Shown piece after piece: positions 53,605 through 61,942 of a stretch of DNA of 64,000 bases. The stretch's first letter is position 1. Every line of letters starts with the position of its first letter. Under the pieces are notes generated by a model. The model was not told the origin of the DNA, did not search any database, and worked only from the letters and a program-made list of their open reading frames with translations. The translations under genes and the position numbers were made by a program. The DNA comes from Candidatus Sulfopaludibacter sp. SbA3 (GTDB taxonomy: Bacteria > Acidobacteriota > Vicinamibacteria > Vicinamibacterales > UBA2999): NCBI GenBank assembly GCA_945903265.1, contig CAMDNQ010000015.1, positions 1 through 64,000 of the forward strand. Direction: 5' to 3'.

Positions 53605-54782
53605 CGGTCGCAGTCTCCCATCACGACGTCGGTCGACCCGATGACCGCCACGACGTCCGCAATCAGCCCGCCCTTCACGATCGACGGCAGCGCCTGAATC
53701 GCCATGAACGAGGGCGCGCGCATCTTGACGCGCCAGGGACGGTTGGTGCCGTCGCTGACGATGTAGGTGCCGTGCTCACCGCGAGGCCCCTCGATGGGTA
53801 CGTACACCTCGCCGGCCGGCACGGTAAATCCCTGTGAATAAATCAGGAAGTGCTGAATGAGCGCTTCCATCTCCGTATAGACCTTGTCCTTGGGCGGCGG
53901 CACGACGCGGGTGTCGTCGCAGGCCCACGCGCCGTTCGGCGCGATGCGCTGGATCGCCTGCTTGGTGATCTTCACGCTCTCGCGCATCTCCTGCACCCGC
54001 ACGCGGTACCGCGCGTACACATCGCCCTCGGTCGCGGTCGGAACATCGAAGTCGTACGTCTCGTAGCCGCAGTACGGGAAGTACTTCCGGACGTCGTAGT
54101 CGGACCCGGCCGCACGCGCAATCGGACCGAGCAGGCCCCACGCGAGCGCGTCCTCCTGCGTGACGACGCCAACGCCCTGGCTGCGCCGCATGAAGACGTC
54201 GTTCTTGCTGAGGAGCCCTTCGAATTCGTCGATCTTGGCGGGGAACCGCTCGAGGAACGCGTTGACCGCTTCGTGAAAACCGCGCGGGATGTCCTCGCGT
54301 AGGCCGCCGACGCGGAAGTAGCTCGGGAAGAAGCGGAAGCCGGCGACGAGCTCATTGATATTCATGATGAGCTCGCGCTCGCGCACCGCGTAGAAGAGCA
54401 TCGACACGGCGCCGATTTCCATGGCGTGCGTGCCGATCCAGAGCAGGTGGCTCGCCAGCCGCTGCAGTTCCACGAGGCAGACGCGGATGTCCTTGACGCG
54501 CTGCGGCATGTCGAGGCCGAGCAGCTTCTCGACGGCCAGGACATACGCGAGGCTGTTCGATTGCGCGCCGAGGTAATCCATCCGCTCGACGAGCGGGACG
54601 ACCTGCTGCCACTTCTTCTGCTCGGCGGTCTTCTCGATTCCGGTGTGCAGGTAGCCGATGGTCGGGGTCACCGACTGAATGACTTCTCCGTCGAGCTCGA
54701 GGATGAGACGCAGGACGCCGTGCGTACTGGGGTGCTGCGGCCCCATGTTCACGGTCATCGTCTCGGAGCGCAGTTCAGCCAT
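53601..54782 (-). CDS. nuoD: NADH-quinone oxidoreductase subunit D
   Basis: 393 residues; 49-kDa subunit lining the quinone site. MGPQHPSTHGVLR contains the conserved quinone-loop histidines and ERMDYLGAQSNSLAYVLAVEKL follows. C-terminal DVVMGDCDR matches the family. It is a separate protein from nuoC, unlike the E. coli nuoCD fusion. Confidence 0.96.
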   Translation of the reverse strand: MAELRSETMTVNMGPQHPSTHGVLRLILELDGEVIQSVTPTIGYLHTGIEKTAEQKKWQQVVPLVERMDYLGAQSNSLAYVLAVEKLLGLDMPQRVKDIRVCLVELQRLASHLLWIGTHAMEIGAVSMLFYAVRERELIMNINELVAGFRFFPSYFRVGGLREDIPRGFHEAVNAFLERFPAKIDEFEGLLSKNDVFMRRSQGVGVVTQEDALAWGLLGPIARAAGSDYDVRKYFPYCGYETYDFDVPTATEGDVYARYRVRVQEMRESVKITKQAIQRIAPNGAWACDDTRVVPPPKDKVYTEMEALIQHFLIYSQGFTVPAGEVYVPIEGPRGEHGTYIVSDGTNRPWRVKMRAPSFMAIQALPSIVKGGLIADVVAVIGSTDVVMGDCDR

Positions 54783-54784
54783 TG

Positions 54785-55330
54785 TCAGTGCGCCGTCCGC
54801 TTCACGCGGTCGCGTTCCATGTTGGCTTTGAATTCGGCTTCGCTGATCTCGAGCGGCTCGTACGTCTGCGCCGCCTTGCGGATCTGCACCGGATAGTCCT
54901 TACGCTGCGGATGCCCTTCCCAGTCCTCGGGCATCAACAGACGCCGGAGGTCGGGGTGCCCGTCGAAAATCACGCCGAACATGTCCCAGACCTCGCGCTC
55001 GAGCCAGCCGGCCGCCGGCCAGAGCTGCTGGATCGTGGGCACCGGCGTCTGCTCCGTGGCGCGGACCTTCAATCGGACGCGATGTTTATGGGGGATCGAC
55101 AGGAAGTGATAGACGAGCTCGAAACGGGGATCGCGGGGGAAATAATCGGCGCACGTGACTTCGACGAGCACGTTGAAGCGCAGCGCCGGCGTATCGCGGA
55201 GCGCCGCGCACGTCTGCAGCAGCTGGTCGGCGCGTACGTAAATCGTCGCAAAGTCGACGCTGGCGGCCGCCTCATAGGCGGCGCCCGGAACGACCGGCGT
55301 CAAGGCGTCGATGATCGTCTGCGAATCCAT
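54785..55330 (-). CDS. nuoC: NADH-quinone oxidoreductase subunit C
   Basis: 181 residues; 30-kDa subunit. The signature is EREVWDMFGVIFDGHPDLRRLLMPEDWEGHPQRKDYP. It lies two bases before nuoD and nine bases after nuoB. Confidence 0.96.
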   Translation of the reverse strand: MDSQTIIDALTPVVPGAAYEAAASVDFATIYVRADQLLQTCAALRDTPALRFNVLVEVTCADYFPRDPRFELVYHFLSIPHKHRVRLKVRATEQTPVPTIQQLWPAAGWLEREVWDMFGVIFDGHPDLRRLLMPEDWEGHPQRKDYPVQIRKAAQTYEPLEISEAEFKANMERDRVKRTAH

Positions 55331-55339
55331 CCGAGGGTG

Positions 55340-55825
55340 TCAGGCCCGTGTACGCGAGATCTTCTGCTGCAGCTGCACGATGCCGTAGATGAGCGACTCG
55401 GGGCGAGGCGGACATCCGGGCACGTAGACGTCAACCGGAACGACCTGATCCACACCCTGGACGATCGCGTAGTTGTCGAAGACGCCGCCAACCGACGCGC
55501 AGGCGCCCATCGAGATGACCCACTTGGGCTCCGGCATCTGGTCGTACACGCGCCGCATCGCGGGCGCCATTTTTCGCGACAGCCGTCCGGCCACGATCAT
55601 CAAATCCGACTGGCGGGGCGATCCGCGGAAGACTTCGGCGCCAAACCGCGCGATGTCATAACGGCTGGCGGCCATCGCCATCATCTCGATGGCGCAGCAG
55701 GCCAGTCCGAACTGCGCCGGCCAGATCGCGGACCGGCGCGCCCACTGCACGACCTTCTCGACGGTCGTCGTGAGAAGGGGCAGGTCGGGATCGAGTCCGT
55801 GCGTGTGGTCGGCCGGCGTCGTCAT
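55340..55825 (-). CDS. nuoB: NADH-quinone oxidoreductase subunit B
   Basis: 161 residues from ATG 55825. Holds the terminal N2 [4Fe-4S] cluster: C43-C44 (ACCAIEMM), C109 (GACA) and C138 (GCPPRPE). GRLSRKMAP is also conserved. The start lies two bases after the nuoA stop. Confidence 0.96.
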   Translation of the reverse strand: MTTPADHTHGLDPDLPLLTTTVEKVVQWARRSAIWPAQFGLACCAIEMMAMAASRYDIARFGAEVFRGSPRQSDLMIVAGRLSRKMAPAMRRVYDQMPEPKWVISMGACASVGGVFDNYAIVQGVDQVVPVDVYVPGCPPRPESLIYGIVQLQQKISRTRA

Positions 55826-55827
55826 GG

Positions 55828-56235
55828 TCAGGCAGCCTTCGGCGCAGTCGTTCCCTCGGTGGGACGCCTGGCGCGGATCGCCGGGCCCCAGTCCAGCACG
55901 CCCTTCCGCCAGACGTAGACGTAGCCGACGGTCAGGATCAGGAAGAACGTCACGAGCTGCACGAAGCCGGGCCAGCCCAGATCGCGCAGCGCGACGGCCC
56001 ACGGATACAGGAAGGCGATTTCGATGTCGAACAGCAGAAAGATCATCGCCACCAGGTAGAACTTCACCGAGTGGCGCTCCCGCGCGTTGCCCACGGCGGG
56101 CATGCCGCACTCATACGGCGCGAGCTTTTCGGGCGTGGGGTTTTTGGGACCCAGCAGGAGGGAAAGGCCAATCATGACCCCGGCGAAACCCACGCCGAGC
56201 GCGATCATGATGACGATGCCTAGCCAGCCGTCCAT
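55828..56235 (-). CDS. nuoA: NADH-quinone oxidoreductase subunit A
   Basis: 135 residues, three helices. [39 protein letters not shown] is the complete signature, with the conserved Cys loop and acidic helix. First gene of the nuo operon. AAGGA lies about eight bases before ATG 56235. Confidence 0.96.
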   Translation of the reverse strand: MDGWLGIVIMIALGVGFAGVMIGLSLLLGPKNPTPEKLAPYECGMPAVGNARERHSVKFYLVAMIFLLFDIEIAFLYPWAVALRDLGWPGFVQLVTFFLILTVGYVYVWRKGVLDWGPAIRARRPTEGTTAPKAA

Positions 56236-56259
56236 TGGGGAATTCCTTGTTAGGAACGA

Positions 56260-56275
56260 CCCAACGGAAGTTGGG
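56260..56275 (-). promoter_or_regulatory. Hairpin in the nuo operon leader
   Basis: CCCAAC-TTCC-GTTGGG (minus strand), a six-pair stem with tetraloop 25 bases before the nuoA start and inside the predicted ~70-base leader. It could influence translation or RNA stability; nothing more specific can be said. Confidence 0.4.
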
Positions 56276-56314
56276 GGTCCCTATGCGCTTGTGAAGACTT
56301 TCTCAAACCGATTG

Positions 56315-56343
56315 ATGCTATCGAACCGACGTGCAAACGTCAA
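56315..56343 (-). promoter_or_regulatory. Sigma-70 promoter of the nuo operon
   Basis: TTGACG (56343-56338) and TAGCAT (56320-56315) with 17-base spacing on the minus strand. It would start transcription near 56308, about 70 bases before nuoA. Confidence 0.7.
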
Positions 56344-56356
56344 TTGATCGAGAGAG

Positions 56357-56620
56357 TTACGGGCGCGACAACTGCGTGATGCGCCGGTCCAGCTCCGCGA
56401 TCGCCTGCCCCAGCTGCTTCTTCCGCACCTCGTGCGTCGTCAATTCGAGCTGACGCTGCATCTCGGTGCGCGCAAGGCGGCACGATTCGACCTGGCGGGC
56501 ACGCTCGGGATCGCCGGTCTTGGCGGTCTGGCGGGCCTTCTTCTTTTCTTCCTCGCGTTCATCCATCCGCTCGGCGAGACGGGATTCCGCGTCGACGAGT
56601 CCTTCTCCGGCATCACCCAT
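56357..56620 (-). CDS. Small charged coiled-coil protein, unknown
   Basis: 87 residues, no family recognised. Almost all helical and highly charged (REEEKKKARQTAK, EMQRQLELTTHEVRKKQLGQ), with no membrane segment or signal. ATG 56620 is chosen because a perfect TATAAT ends six bases upstream (56632-56627), which predicts a leaderless message starting at the ATG itself. No ribosome binding site is seen. It lies between the lhr upstream repeat and the nuo promoter. Confidence 0.65.
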   Translation of the reverse strand: MGDAGEGLVDAESRLAERMDEREEEKKKARQTAKTGDPERARQVESCRLARTEMQRQLELTTHEVRKKQLGQAIAELDRRITQLSRP

Positions 56621-56626
56621 GTGTTG

Positions 56627-56632
56627 ATTATA
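56627..56632 (-). promoter_or_regulatory. -10 element TATAAT placed for leaderless transcription
   Basis: Consensus TATAAT on the minus strand, six bases before ATG 56620. The -35 region falls within the TTGGTGG-type repeat and shows no good TTGACA match. Confidence 0.5.
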
Positions 56633-56640
56633 CGAAGGAA

Positions 56641-56703
56641 GGTTGGTGGTTGGTAGTTGGTGGTCACGCCTCGCACATAACCACCAACCACCATCCACCA
56701 ACT
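56641..56703. repeat. Inverted repeat of GGTTGGTGGTTGG arms between lhr and the small gene
   Basis: Arm 56641-56664 and the complement of arm 56680-56703 match at 21 of 24 positions around a 15-base centre. Each arm is itself made of TTGGTGG/TTGGTAG units. Shares its word family with 51649-51682. Confidence 0.75.
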
Positions 56704-56714
56704 AAGATCGCAGA

Positions 56715-59700
56715 GTGGCTGCCAGGCCGCTCGACCTCTTCCACCCGGCCGTGCGCACGTGGTTCACGGGCGTATTTCCAGCGCCCACCAGGCCGCAGCA
56801 GCTCGGGTGGCCGGCGATCGCCCGCGGCGAGTCGACGCTGATCCTGGCGCCGACCGGAAGCGGCAAGACGCTGACGGCGTTCCTGTGGTGCCTCAATCGC
56901 CTGCTGTTCGAGCCGGTTCCTCCCCGACCCGAGCGGTGCCGCGTGCTCTACGTCTCGCCGCTCAAGGCGCTGGCGGTCGACATCGAACGCAACCTGCGCA
57001 TGCCGCTCGCAGGCATTGCCGACGTAGCCGTCAGGGCGGGCCTTAACGTGGCCGTGCCACAGGTCGCCATCCGCACCGGCGACACGCCCGCGGGCGAACG
57101 GGCGCGCTTTCTTCGCAGTCCGGCCGACATTCTCATCACGACGCCCGAATCGCTCTTCCTGCTCCTCACGTCGAACGCGAGGGAACGTCTCGCGTCGGTC
57201 GACACCGTCATCGTGGACGAGATTCATGCCCTCGTCCCGAGCAAGCGCGGCGCCCACCTGGCGCTGTCGCTGGAGCGGCTGGAAGCGTTGCGCTCCCCGA
57301 TCGCAGGGGCCCGGCCCCTACAGCGAATCGGCCTCTCCGCCACCCAGCGCCCTCTCGACGAAGTCGCCCGCTTCCTTGGCGGCGCCCAGGCGCGGCGCGC
57401 GACCGGCCGGCGTCGCGAGCCCGCGAAGGATGCGGCGGCCCGCGACGTCCACAACGAGTTCGCTGTCGATGATTCCCCCGCGTTCCGCCCCGTCACCATC
57501 GTCAATGCGTCAGGCAAGAAGGGCCTCGAGCTCACGATCGAAGTCCCGGTCGAAGAACGGCGCCTGGAGGATTCAGCGGTTTCAGCGGGTTCAAAGGGTT
57601 CAGAAGGCGGCGCGGCGCGGTCCATCTGGTCTTCGATCTATCCACGGCTCCTCGAACTGATTCAGAGCCACAGGTCCACGCTCATCTTCGTCAACAGCCG
57701 CCGCCTGGCGGAGCGGCTCGCGGGCGCGCTGAACGAGCTGGCGGCAGAGCCGCTGGTGCGCGCACACCACGGCTCATTGGCGCGCGAATCGCGCGCCGAG
57801 GTCGAGGATCTGCTCAAAGCCGGCGCCATCCGTGCGCTGGTGGCGACCTCGTCCCTGGAGCTTGGTATCGACATGGGCGCGATCGATCTCGTGGTCCAGA
57901 TCGAGGCGCCGCCCTCGGTTGCCGCCGGCCTCCAGCGGATCGGCCGCGCGGGTCATCAGGCGGGCGCCGTCAGCGAGGGGATCGTGTTCCCGAAGTTCCG
58001 GGGCGACCTCGTGGCGTGCGCGGCCGTTGCGCAGGCGATGCACGAAGGCACGGTCGAGGCCACACGCTACCCGCGCAATCCGCTCGATGTGCTCGCACAG
58101 CAGCTCGTGGCGATGACGGCTACCGACACCTGGAACGTCGACGACCTGTTCGCGACCGTGCGGCGGGCCGCCCCGTTCGCCTCGCTGAACCGCCGGATGT
58201 TCGACGGCGTGCTCGACATGCTCTCAGGCCGCTACCCCTCTGATGAATTCGCCGAGTTGCGGCCGAGGATCACGTGGGACCGCGCGAGAGGGATGGTGGT
58301 CGCCCGGGAAGGCGCCAAACGCGTCGCTATCGCGAACGCCGGGACCATTCCGGATCGCGGTTTGTACGGCGTGTTCCTCGCGGGCGCCAGCAAACCTACC
58401 CGCGTCGGCGAACTCGACGAGGAGATGGTGTTCGAAACCCATCTCGGCGAAACCTTCACGCTGGGCGCGTCGACATGGCGAGTGGAAGAAATCACGCACG
58501 ACCGGGTCCTCGTCTCCCCTGCTCCCGGGGAGCCGGGCAAGATGCCGTTCTGGCACGGCGACCAGGCGGGCCGGCCCATCGAGCTCGGCTACGCGATCGG
58601 CCGGCTCGTGCGCGACCTGCGCACGATGCCCCGGCCGGCCGCGGTCGACCGCCTGATCCGCGAACACGACCTCGACGTGCATGCGGCCGAAGTGCTGCTG
58701 CGCTACCTCGATGATCAGGCGGCAGCCGGCGCCGTGCCCGACGACCGCCACATTGTCATCGAGCGAGGTGTCGATGACGTCGGCGACTGGCGAATCTGCC
58801 TGCTCTCCCCGCTCGGCAGCCGGGTGCACGCGCCATGGGCCATGGCGGTGACCGCCGACATCCGGCGGCGGACTGGCCTCGACGTGCAGGTGATGTGGGG
58901 CGACGAAGGTTTCGTCGTCCGTTTTCCGGAGATCTCCTCGCCGCCGGATCCGACGTTGCTGCTGCCCGCAAGCGATCAGGTCGAAGCGCTGGTGGTGGGG
59001 CAGCTGGGATCGACCTCGTTGTTTGCGGCCCGCTTCCGGGAAACCGCCGCGCGCGCGCTGCTGCTGCCGCGACGCCGCCCGGGACAGCGGACGCCCCTCT
59101 GGCAGCAGCGCAAACGCGCGTCGGATCTGCTGGCCGTGGCGGCACGCTACGGATCCTTCCCCATCCTGCTCGAAACCTATCGCGAAGTGCTCCGCGATCA
59201 CTTCGACATGCCGGCGCTCGTCGATACGCTGGGCCGCATCTCCACGCGTGCCCTCCGCGTCACGACCATCGACACGCAGAAGCCCTCTCCATTCGCGGCG
59301 TCGCTGCTCTTCAGTTACGTCGCCAACTACATCTATGACGGCGACGCCCCTCTGGCGGAGCGGCGTGCGCAGGCGCTGTCGGTCGATCAGAGCCAGCTGC
59401 GCGACCTGCTCGGCGATGCGGAGCTGCGGGATCTGATCGATCCGGGTGCGATTGTGGCCGTGGAGCGCCTGCTGCAGCAGCTCGAGGAATCGCGGCGGAT
59501 CCGCACGGCCGACCAGCTGCACGATCTGCTGATCCGCATCGGCGACCTGACCGCCGATGAAATCTCCGCGCGGAGCGCGTCTGTCGCCGCACCGCTCATC
59601 CAGGACCTGCTCGCCGTCCAGCGGATCGTCCCCCTACCGATTGCCGGAGACACCCGGTACGTCGCGATCGAGGATGTCGCGCGATACCGCGACGCCCTGA

Positions 59701-61502
59701 CAGTCGCGCTGCCGGACCACCTGCCTCCCACCCTGCTCGAACCGGTCGCTGATGCCAGCGCCGATCTGCTTGCGCGGTATGCCCGATCGCACGGCCCATT
59801 CACCTCCCGCGAGGTGGCGGCACGCTACGGATTGCCGTCTCCTGACGTCGAGCCGCATCTTCGCCGGCTTGCGGCCGCGGGGAGGATTGTCGAAGGCGAG
59901 TTCCGGCCAGGCGGCACGGGACGCGAGTGGGTCGACGCCAATGTCCTGCGCATGCTGCGCCAGCGATCCCTGGCGAAGCTGCGCCAGGAAATCGAGCCCG
60001 TTGACGCCGACGCGCTCGGCCGATTTCTCGTTTCCTGGCATGGCATCGGGAGCCGGCGGCTCGGGCCGGAAGCGCTACTTGACGCGATCGAGCAGCTGCA
60101 GGGCGCGGCGGTGCCTGCCTCCGTGCTCGAAACCGACGTCCTGGCCGCCCGTGTCGACCAATATCATCCGGGACTGCTCGACATGGTGGTCGCGGCCGGC
60201 GAAGTGGTCTGGGTCGGCGTCGAACCGCTGGGCGAGCGTGACGGACGCGTCGCGCTGTATCTCACCGATCAGCTCGAGCGGCTGCGCTCACCTGCCGGCG
60301 CCGCACGTCCTGAGGGCGCAGGCGACCGTCCGTTGAAGGGACGCGCCAACGACATCCTCGAGTACCTGCGCGCTCACGGCGCCTCGTTTTTTCACGCGGT
60401 GCACGAAGGCACGGGCGGCGGATTTCCTCAGGAAACCGTTGACGCGCTCTGGGAACTGGTCTGGCGGGGCGCCGTCACGAACGACACCCTCCATCCTCTC
60501 CGGGCATTCCTGCGGCCGCCCGAGGCGCGCGCGCGGCGTCCACTCGCACGCGCCGGCCAGGCCTTTCGATCACGTCGGCTCGTGCCCCCAACCGCCGAAG
60601 GGCGCTGGTCGGCGGTGCCCGCGGCGGCTCCCACGGCATCGGTCACGTCATGGAGTACGGCGATGGCGCAGCAACTCCTCTCCCGCCACGGCGTCGTCAC
60701 GCGCGAAACGGCGGCGGCTGAGATGGTGCCCGGCGGCTTTACGCCGATCTATCAGGTGTTAAAGGCGATGGAGGAGGCGGGGCGCATTCGCCGAGGATAT
60801 TTCGTCGCGGGTCTGGGCGCCGCGCAGTTTGCGCTGCCGCCGGCCGTGGATCTCCTCAGGACGATGCGCGAGGTCCCCGATGTGGCGCGGACGGTGGTGC
60901 TCGCCGCCACCGACCCCGCCAATCCCTACGGAGCGTCGGTGAAATGGCCGGCCGCCGACGCTCCTGACGCCGAACGCGCAGAGGGACGCGGACCGACGCG
61001 CTCCGCCGGTGCGCGCGTCATTCTCGTGGACGGTTTTCTCGCCGGGTACCTGCGGCGCGGCGAGCGTGACGTGCTGGTATTTCCGCCGGAGGCTGAACCG
61101 CGGCGCTCACAGGTCGTTCGCAGCGTCGCCCGGGCGCTGCGCCACGCGGCCCTGGCGCGCGATGAAGGACGCCGCGGCATGCTGCTCGAAACCATGAACG
61201 GTCTGCCGGCCGGCGATCATCCCATGGCGCACCTGTTTACATCGGCCGGTTTCGTTCGTGCGGCGAATGGCCTTCAGCTCCGACCGCTCCGCGCGGAAAG
61301 CGCCGCTGGCATCAGCATTGCGGGGTTGGCGCCTGGAGGATCACCAATGGCAGACGAACCGCGCGACCAGGACGAGCTCATCGAGGACGCTGACACCGAA
61401 TTTGATCGCAACCGTGACGACGCCATTCGCGGGCGCGAAGGCGTAGAAGACGTCGACCCCGACAGCGCGGAGTCGGATGTCGAACGGGACGACAGCGCCT
61501 AG
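56715..61502 (+). CDS. lhr: Lhr-family ATP-dependent helicase, long form with acidic tail
   Basis: 1595 residues from GTG 56715. Superfamily 2 helicase: Walker A APTGSGKT, DEIH box in VDEIHALVP, and the C-terminal RecA domain motif QRIGRAGHQ. The Lhr-core is followed by the large winged-helix C-terminal region (VAARYGLPSPDVEPHLRRL) of full-length Lhr, ending at FVRAANGLQL. Two oddities: residues 286-299 (D-S-A-V-S-A-G-S-K-G-S-E-G-G) are encoded by GGTTCA-type tandem repeats, and the last ~51 residues form a strongly acidic tail with its own possible start. Lhr acts in DNA repair. The gene is divergent from the nuo operon. Confidence 0.94.
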   Translation: MAARPLDLFHPAVRTWFTGVFPAPTRPQQLGWPAIARGESTLILAPTGSGKTLTAFLWCLNRLLFEPVPPRPERCRVLYVSPLKALAVDIERNLRMPLAGIADVAVRAGLNVAVPQVAIRTGDTPAGERARFLRSPADILITTPESLFLLLTSNARERLASVDTVIVDEIHALVPSKRGAHLALSLERLEALRSPIAGARPLQRIGLSATQRPLDEVARFLGGAQARRATGRRREPAKDAAARDVHNEFAVDDSPAFRPVTIVNASGKKGLELTIEVPVEERRLEDSAVSAGSKGSEGGAARSIWSSIYPRLLELIQSHRSTLIFVNSRRLAERLAGALNELAAEPLVRAHHGSLARESRAEVEDLLKAGAIRALVATSSLELGIDMGAIDLVVQIEAPPSVAAGLQRIGRAGHQAGAVSEGIVFPKFRGDLVACAAVAQAMHEGTVEATRYPRNPLDVLAQQLVAMTATDTWNVDDLFATVRRAAPFASLNRRMFDGVLDMLSGRYPSDEFAELRPRITWDRARGMVVAREGAKRVAIANAGTIPDRGLYGVFLAGASKPTRVGELDEEMVFETHLGETFTLGASTWRVEEITHDRVLVSPAPGEPGKMPFWHGDQAGRPIELGYAIGRLVRDLRTMPRPAAVDRLIREHDLDVHAAEVLLRYLDDQAAAGAVPDDRHIVIERGVDDVGDWRICLLSPLGSRVHAPWAMAVTADIRRRTGLDVQVMWGDEGFVVRFPEISSPPDPTLLLPASDQVEALVVGQLGSTSLFAARFRETAARALLLPRRRPGQRTPLWQQRKRASDLLAVAARYGSFPILLETYREVLRDHFDMPALVDTLGRISTRALRVTTIDTQKPSPFAASLLFSYVANYIYDGDAPLAERRAQALSVDQSQLRDLLGDAELRDLIDPGAIVAVERLLQQLEESRRIRTADQLHDLLIRIGDLTADEISARSASVAAPLIQDLLAVQRIVPLPIAGDTRYVAIEDVARYRDALTVALPDHLPPTLLEPVADASADLLARYARSHGPFTSREVAARYGLPSPDVEPHLRRLAAAGRIVEGEFRPGGTGREWVDANVLRMLRQRSLAKLRQEIEPVDADALGRFLVSWHGIGSRRLGPEALLDAIEQLQGAAVPASVLETDVLAARVDQYHPGLLDMVVAAGEVVWVGVEPLGERDGRVALYLTDQLERLRSPAGAARPEGAGDRPLKGRANDILEYLRAHGASFFHAVHEGTGGGFPQETVDALWELVWRGAVTNDTLHPLRAFLRPPEARARRPLARAGQAFRSRRLVPPTAEGRWSAVPAAAPTASVTSWSTAMAQQLLSRHGVVTRETAAAEMVPGGFTPIYQVLKAMEEAGRIRRGYFVAGLGAAQFALPPAVDLLRTMREVPDVARTVVLAATDPANPYGASVKWPAADAPDAERAEGRGPTRSAGARVILVDGFLAGYLRRGERDVLVFPPEAEPRRSQVVRSVARALRHAALARDEGRRGMLLETMNGLPAGDHPMAHLFTSAGFVRAANGLQLRPLRAESAAGISIAGLAPGGSPMADEPRDQDELIEDADTEFDRNRDDAIRGREGVEDVDPDSAESDVERDDSA
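57571..57609. repeat. GGTTCA-type tandem repeat inside lhr
   Basis: ATTCAGCGG, TTTCAGCGGG, TTCAAAGGG, TTCAGAAGG: four degenerate copies with a 9-10 base period, read in frame as a Ser/Gly/Ala linker between helicase motifs. Confidence 0.7.
61347..61502 (+). other. Possible internal gene: 51-residue acidic protein in frame with lhr
   Basis: ATG 61347 is preceded by GGAGGA (61335-61340) at ideal spacing. From here the frame encodes MADEPRDQDELIEDAD and a tail of Asp/Glu/Arg, unlike any Lhr C-terminus. It may be made as a separate small protein as well as, or instead of, an extension of the helicase. The rest of lhr lacks such an internal ribosome binding site. Confidence 0.5.
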
Positions 61503-61504
61503 CG

Positions 61505-61942
61505 TTACATCAACTTTCCCACCGGCCCGAGGTCCAGATTCAGGTCCTCGGCCGGTACCCCGAACTTTGCCGCAATATCCTGCACCGTTTCCTCTAACTG
61601 CATCAGCGCCCGGCCGACATTTTCCACCTGCTCGTCGTTGAGCGTGCCCTTTTCCATGCGCCGGATCGCCTGGCGCTCCAGCAGCCTGCGGATGAACTCG
61701 ACGAGTGTGAGCACGAGCTTGGCCACCGACCGCTGGACCTCATCAGGATCCGCATTCCAGCGCATCGGCGACTGCGATGACGCGGTGCGTTCGAGCTGCC
61801 GCCGAAGGTCGTCCAGCTCGGCCACTTCGCTCACGGTGAGACTCCCCGCCTTCGCGACCAGGCGTCCCTTCCGCGGTTTCGCCGGAACCTTTTTCTGCTT
61901 CGGGGGATTCGTTTTCTTTCGTGCAACCGCTTTTTTTGCCAT
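61505..61942 (-). CDS. gvpK: Gas vesicle protein GvpK
   Basis: 145 residues. A ~28-residue Lys/Ala/Pro-rich N-terminus precedes the conserved GvpK core: DEVQRSVAKLVLTLVEFIRRLLERQAIRRME and GRALMQLEETVQDIAAKFGV, ending LNLDLGPVGKLM. GvpK is needed for vesicle growth but is not a main shell protein. ATG 61942 shares one base with the upstream gvpF/L stop (TGATG). Convergent with lhr, two bases apart. Confidence 0.93.
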   Translation of the reverse strand: MAKKAVARKKTNPPKQKKVPAKPRKGRLVAKAGSLTVSEVAELDDLRRQLERTASSQSPMRWNADPDEVQRSVAKLVLTLVEFIRRLLERQAIRRMEKGTLNDEQVENVGRALMQLEETVQDIAAKFGVPAEDLNLDLGPVGKLM

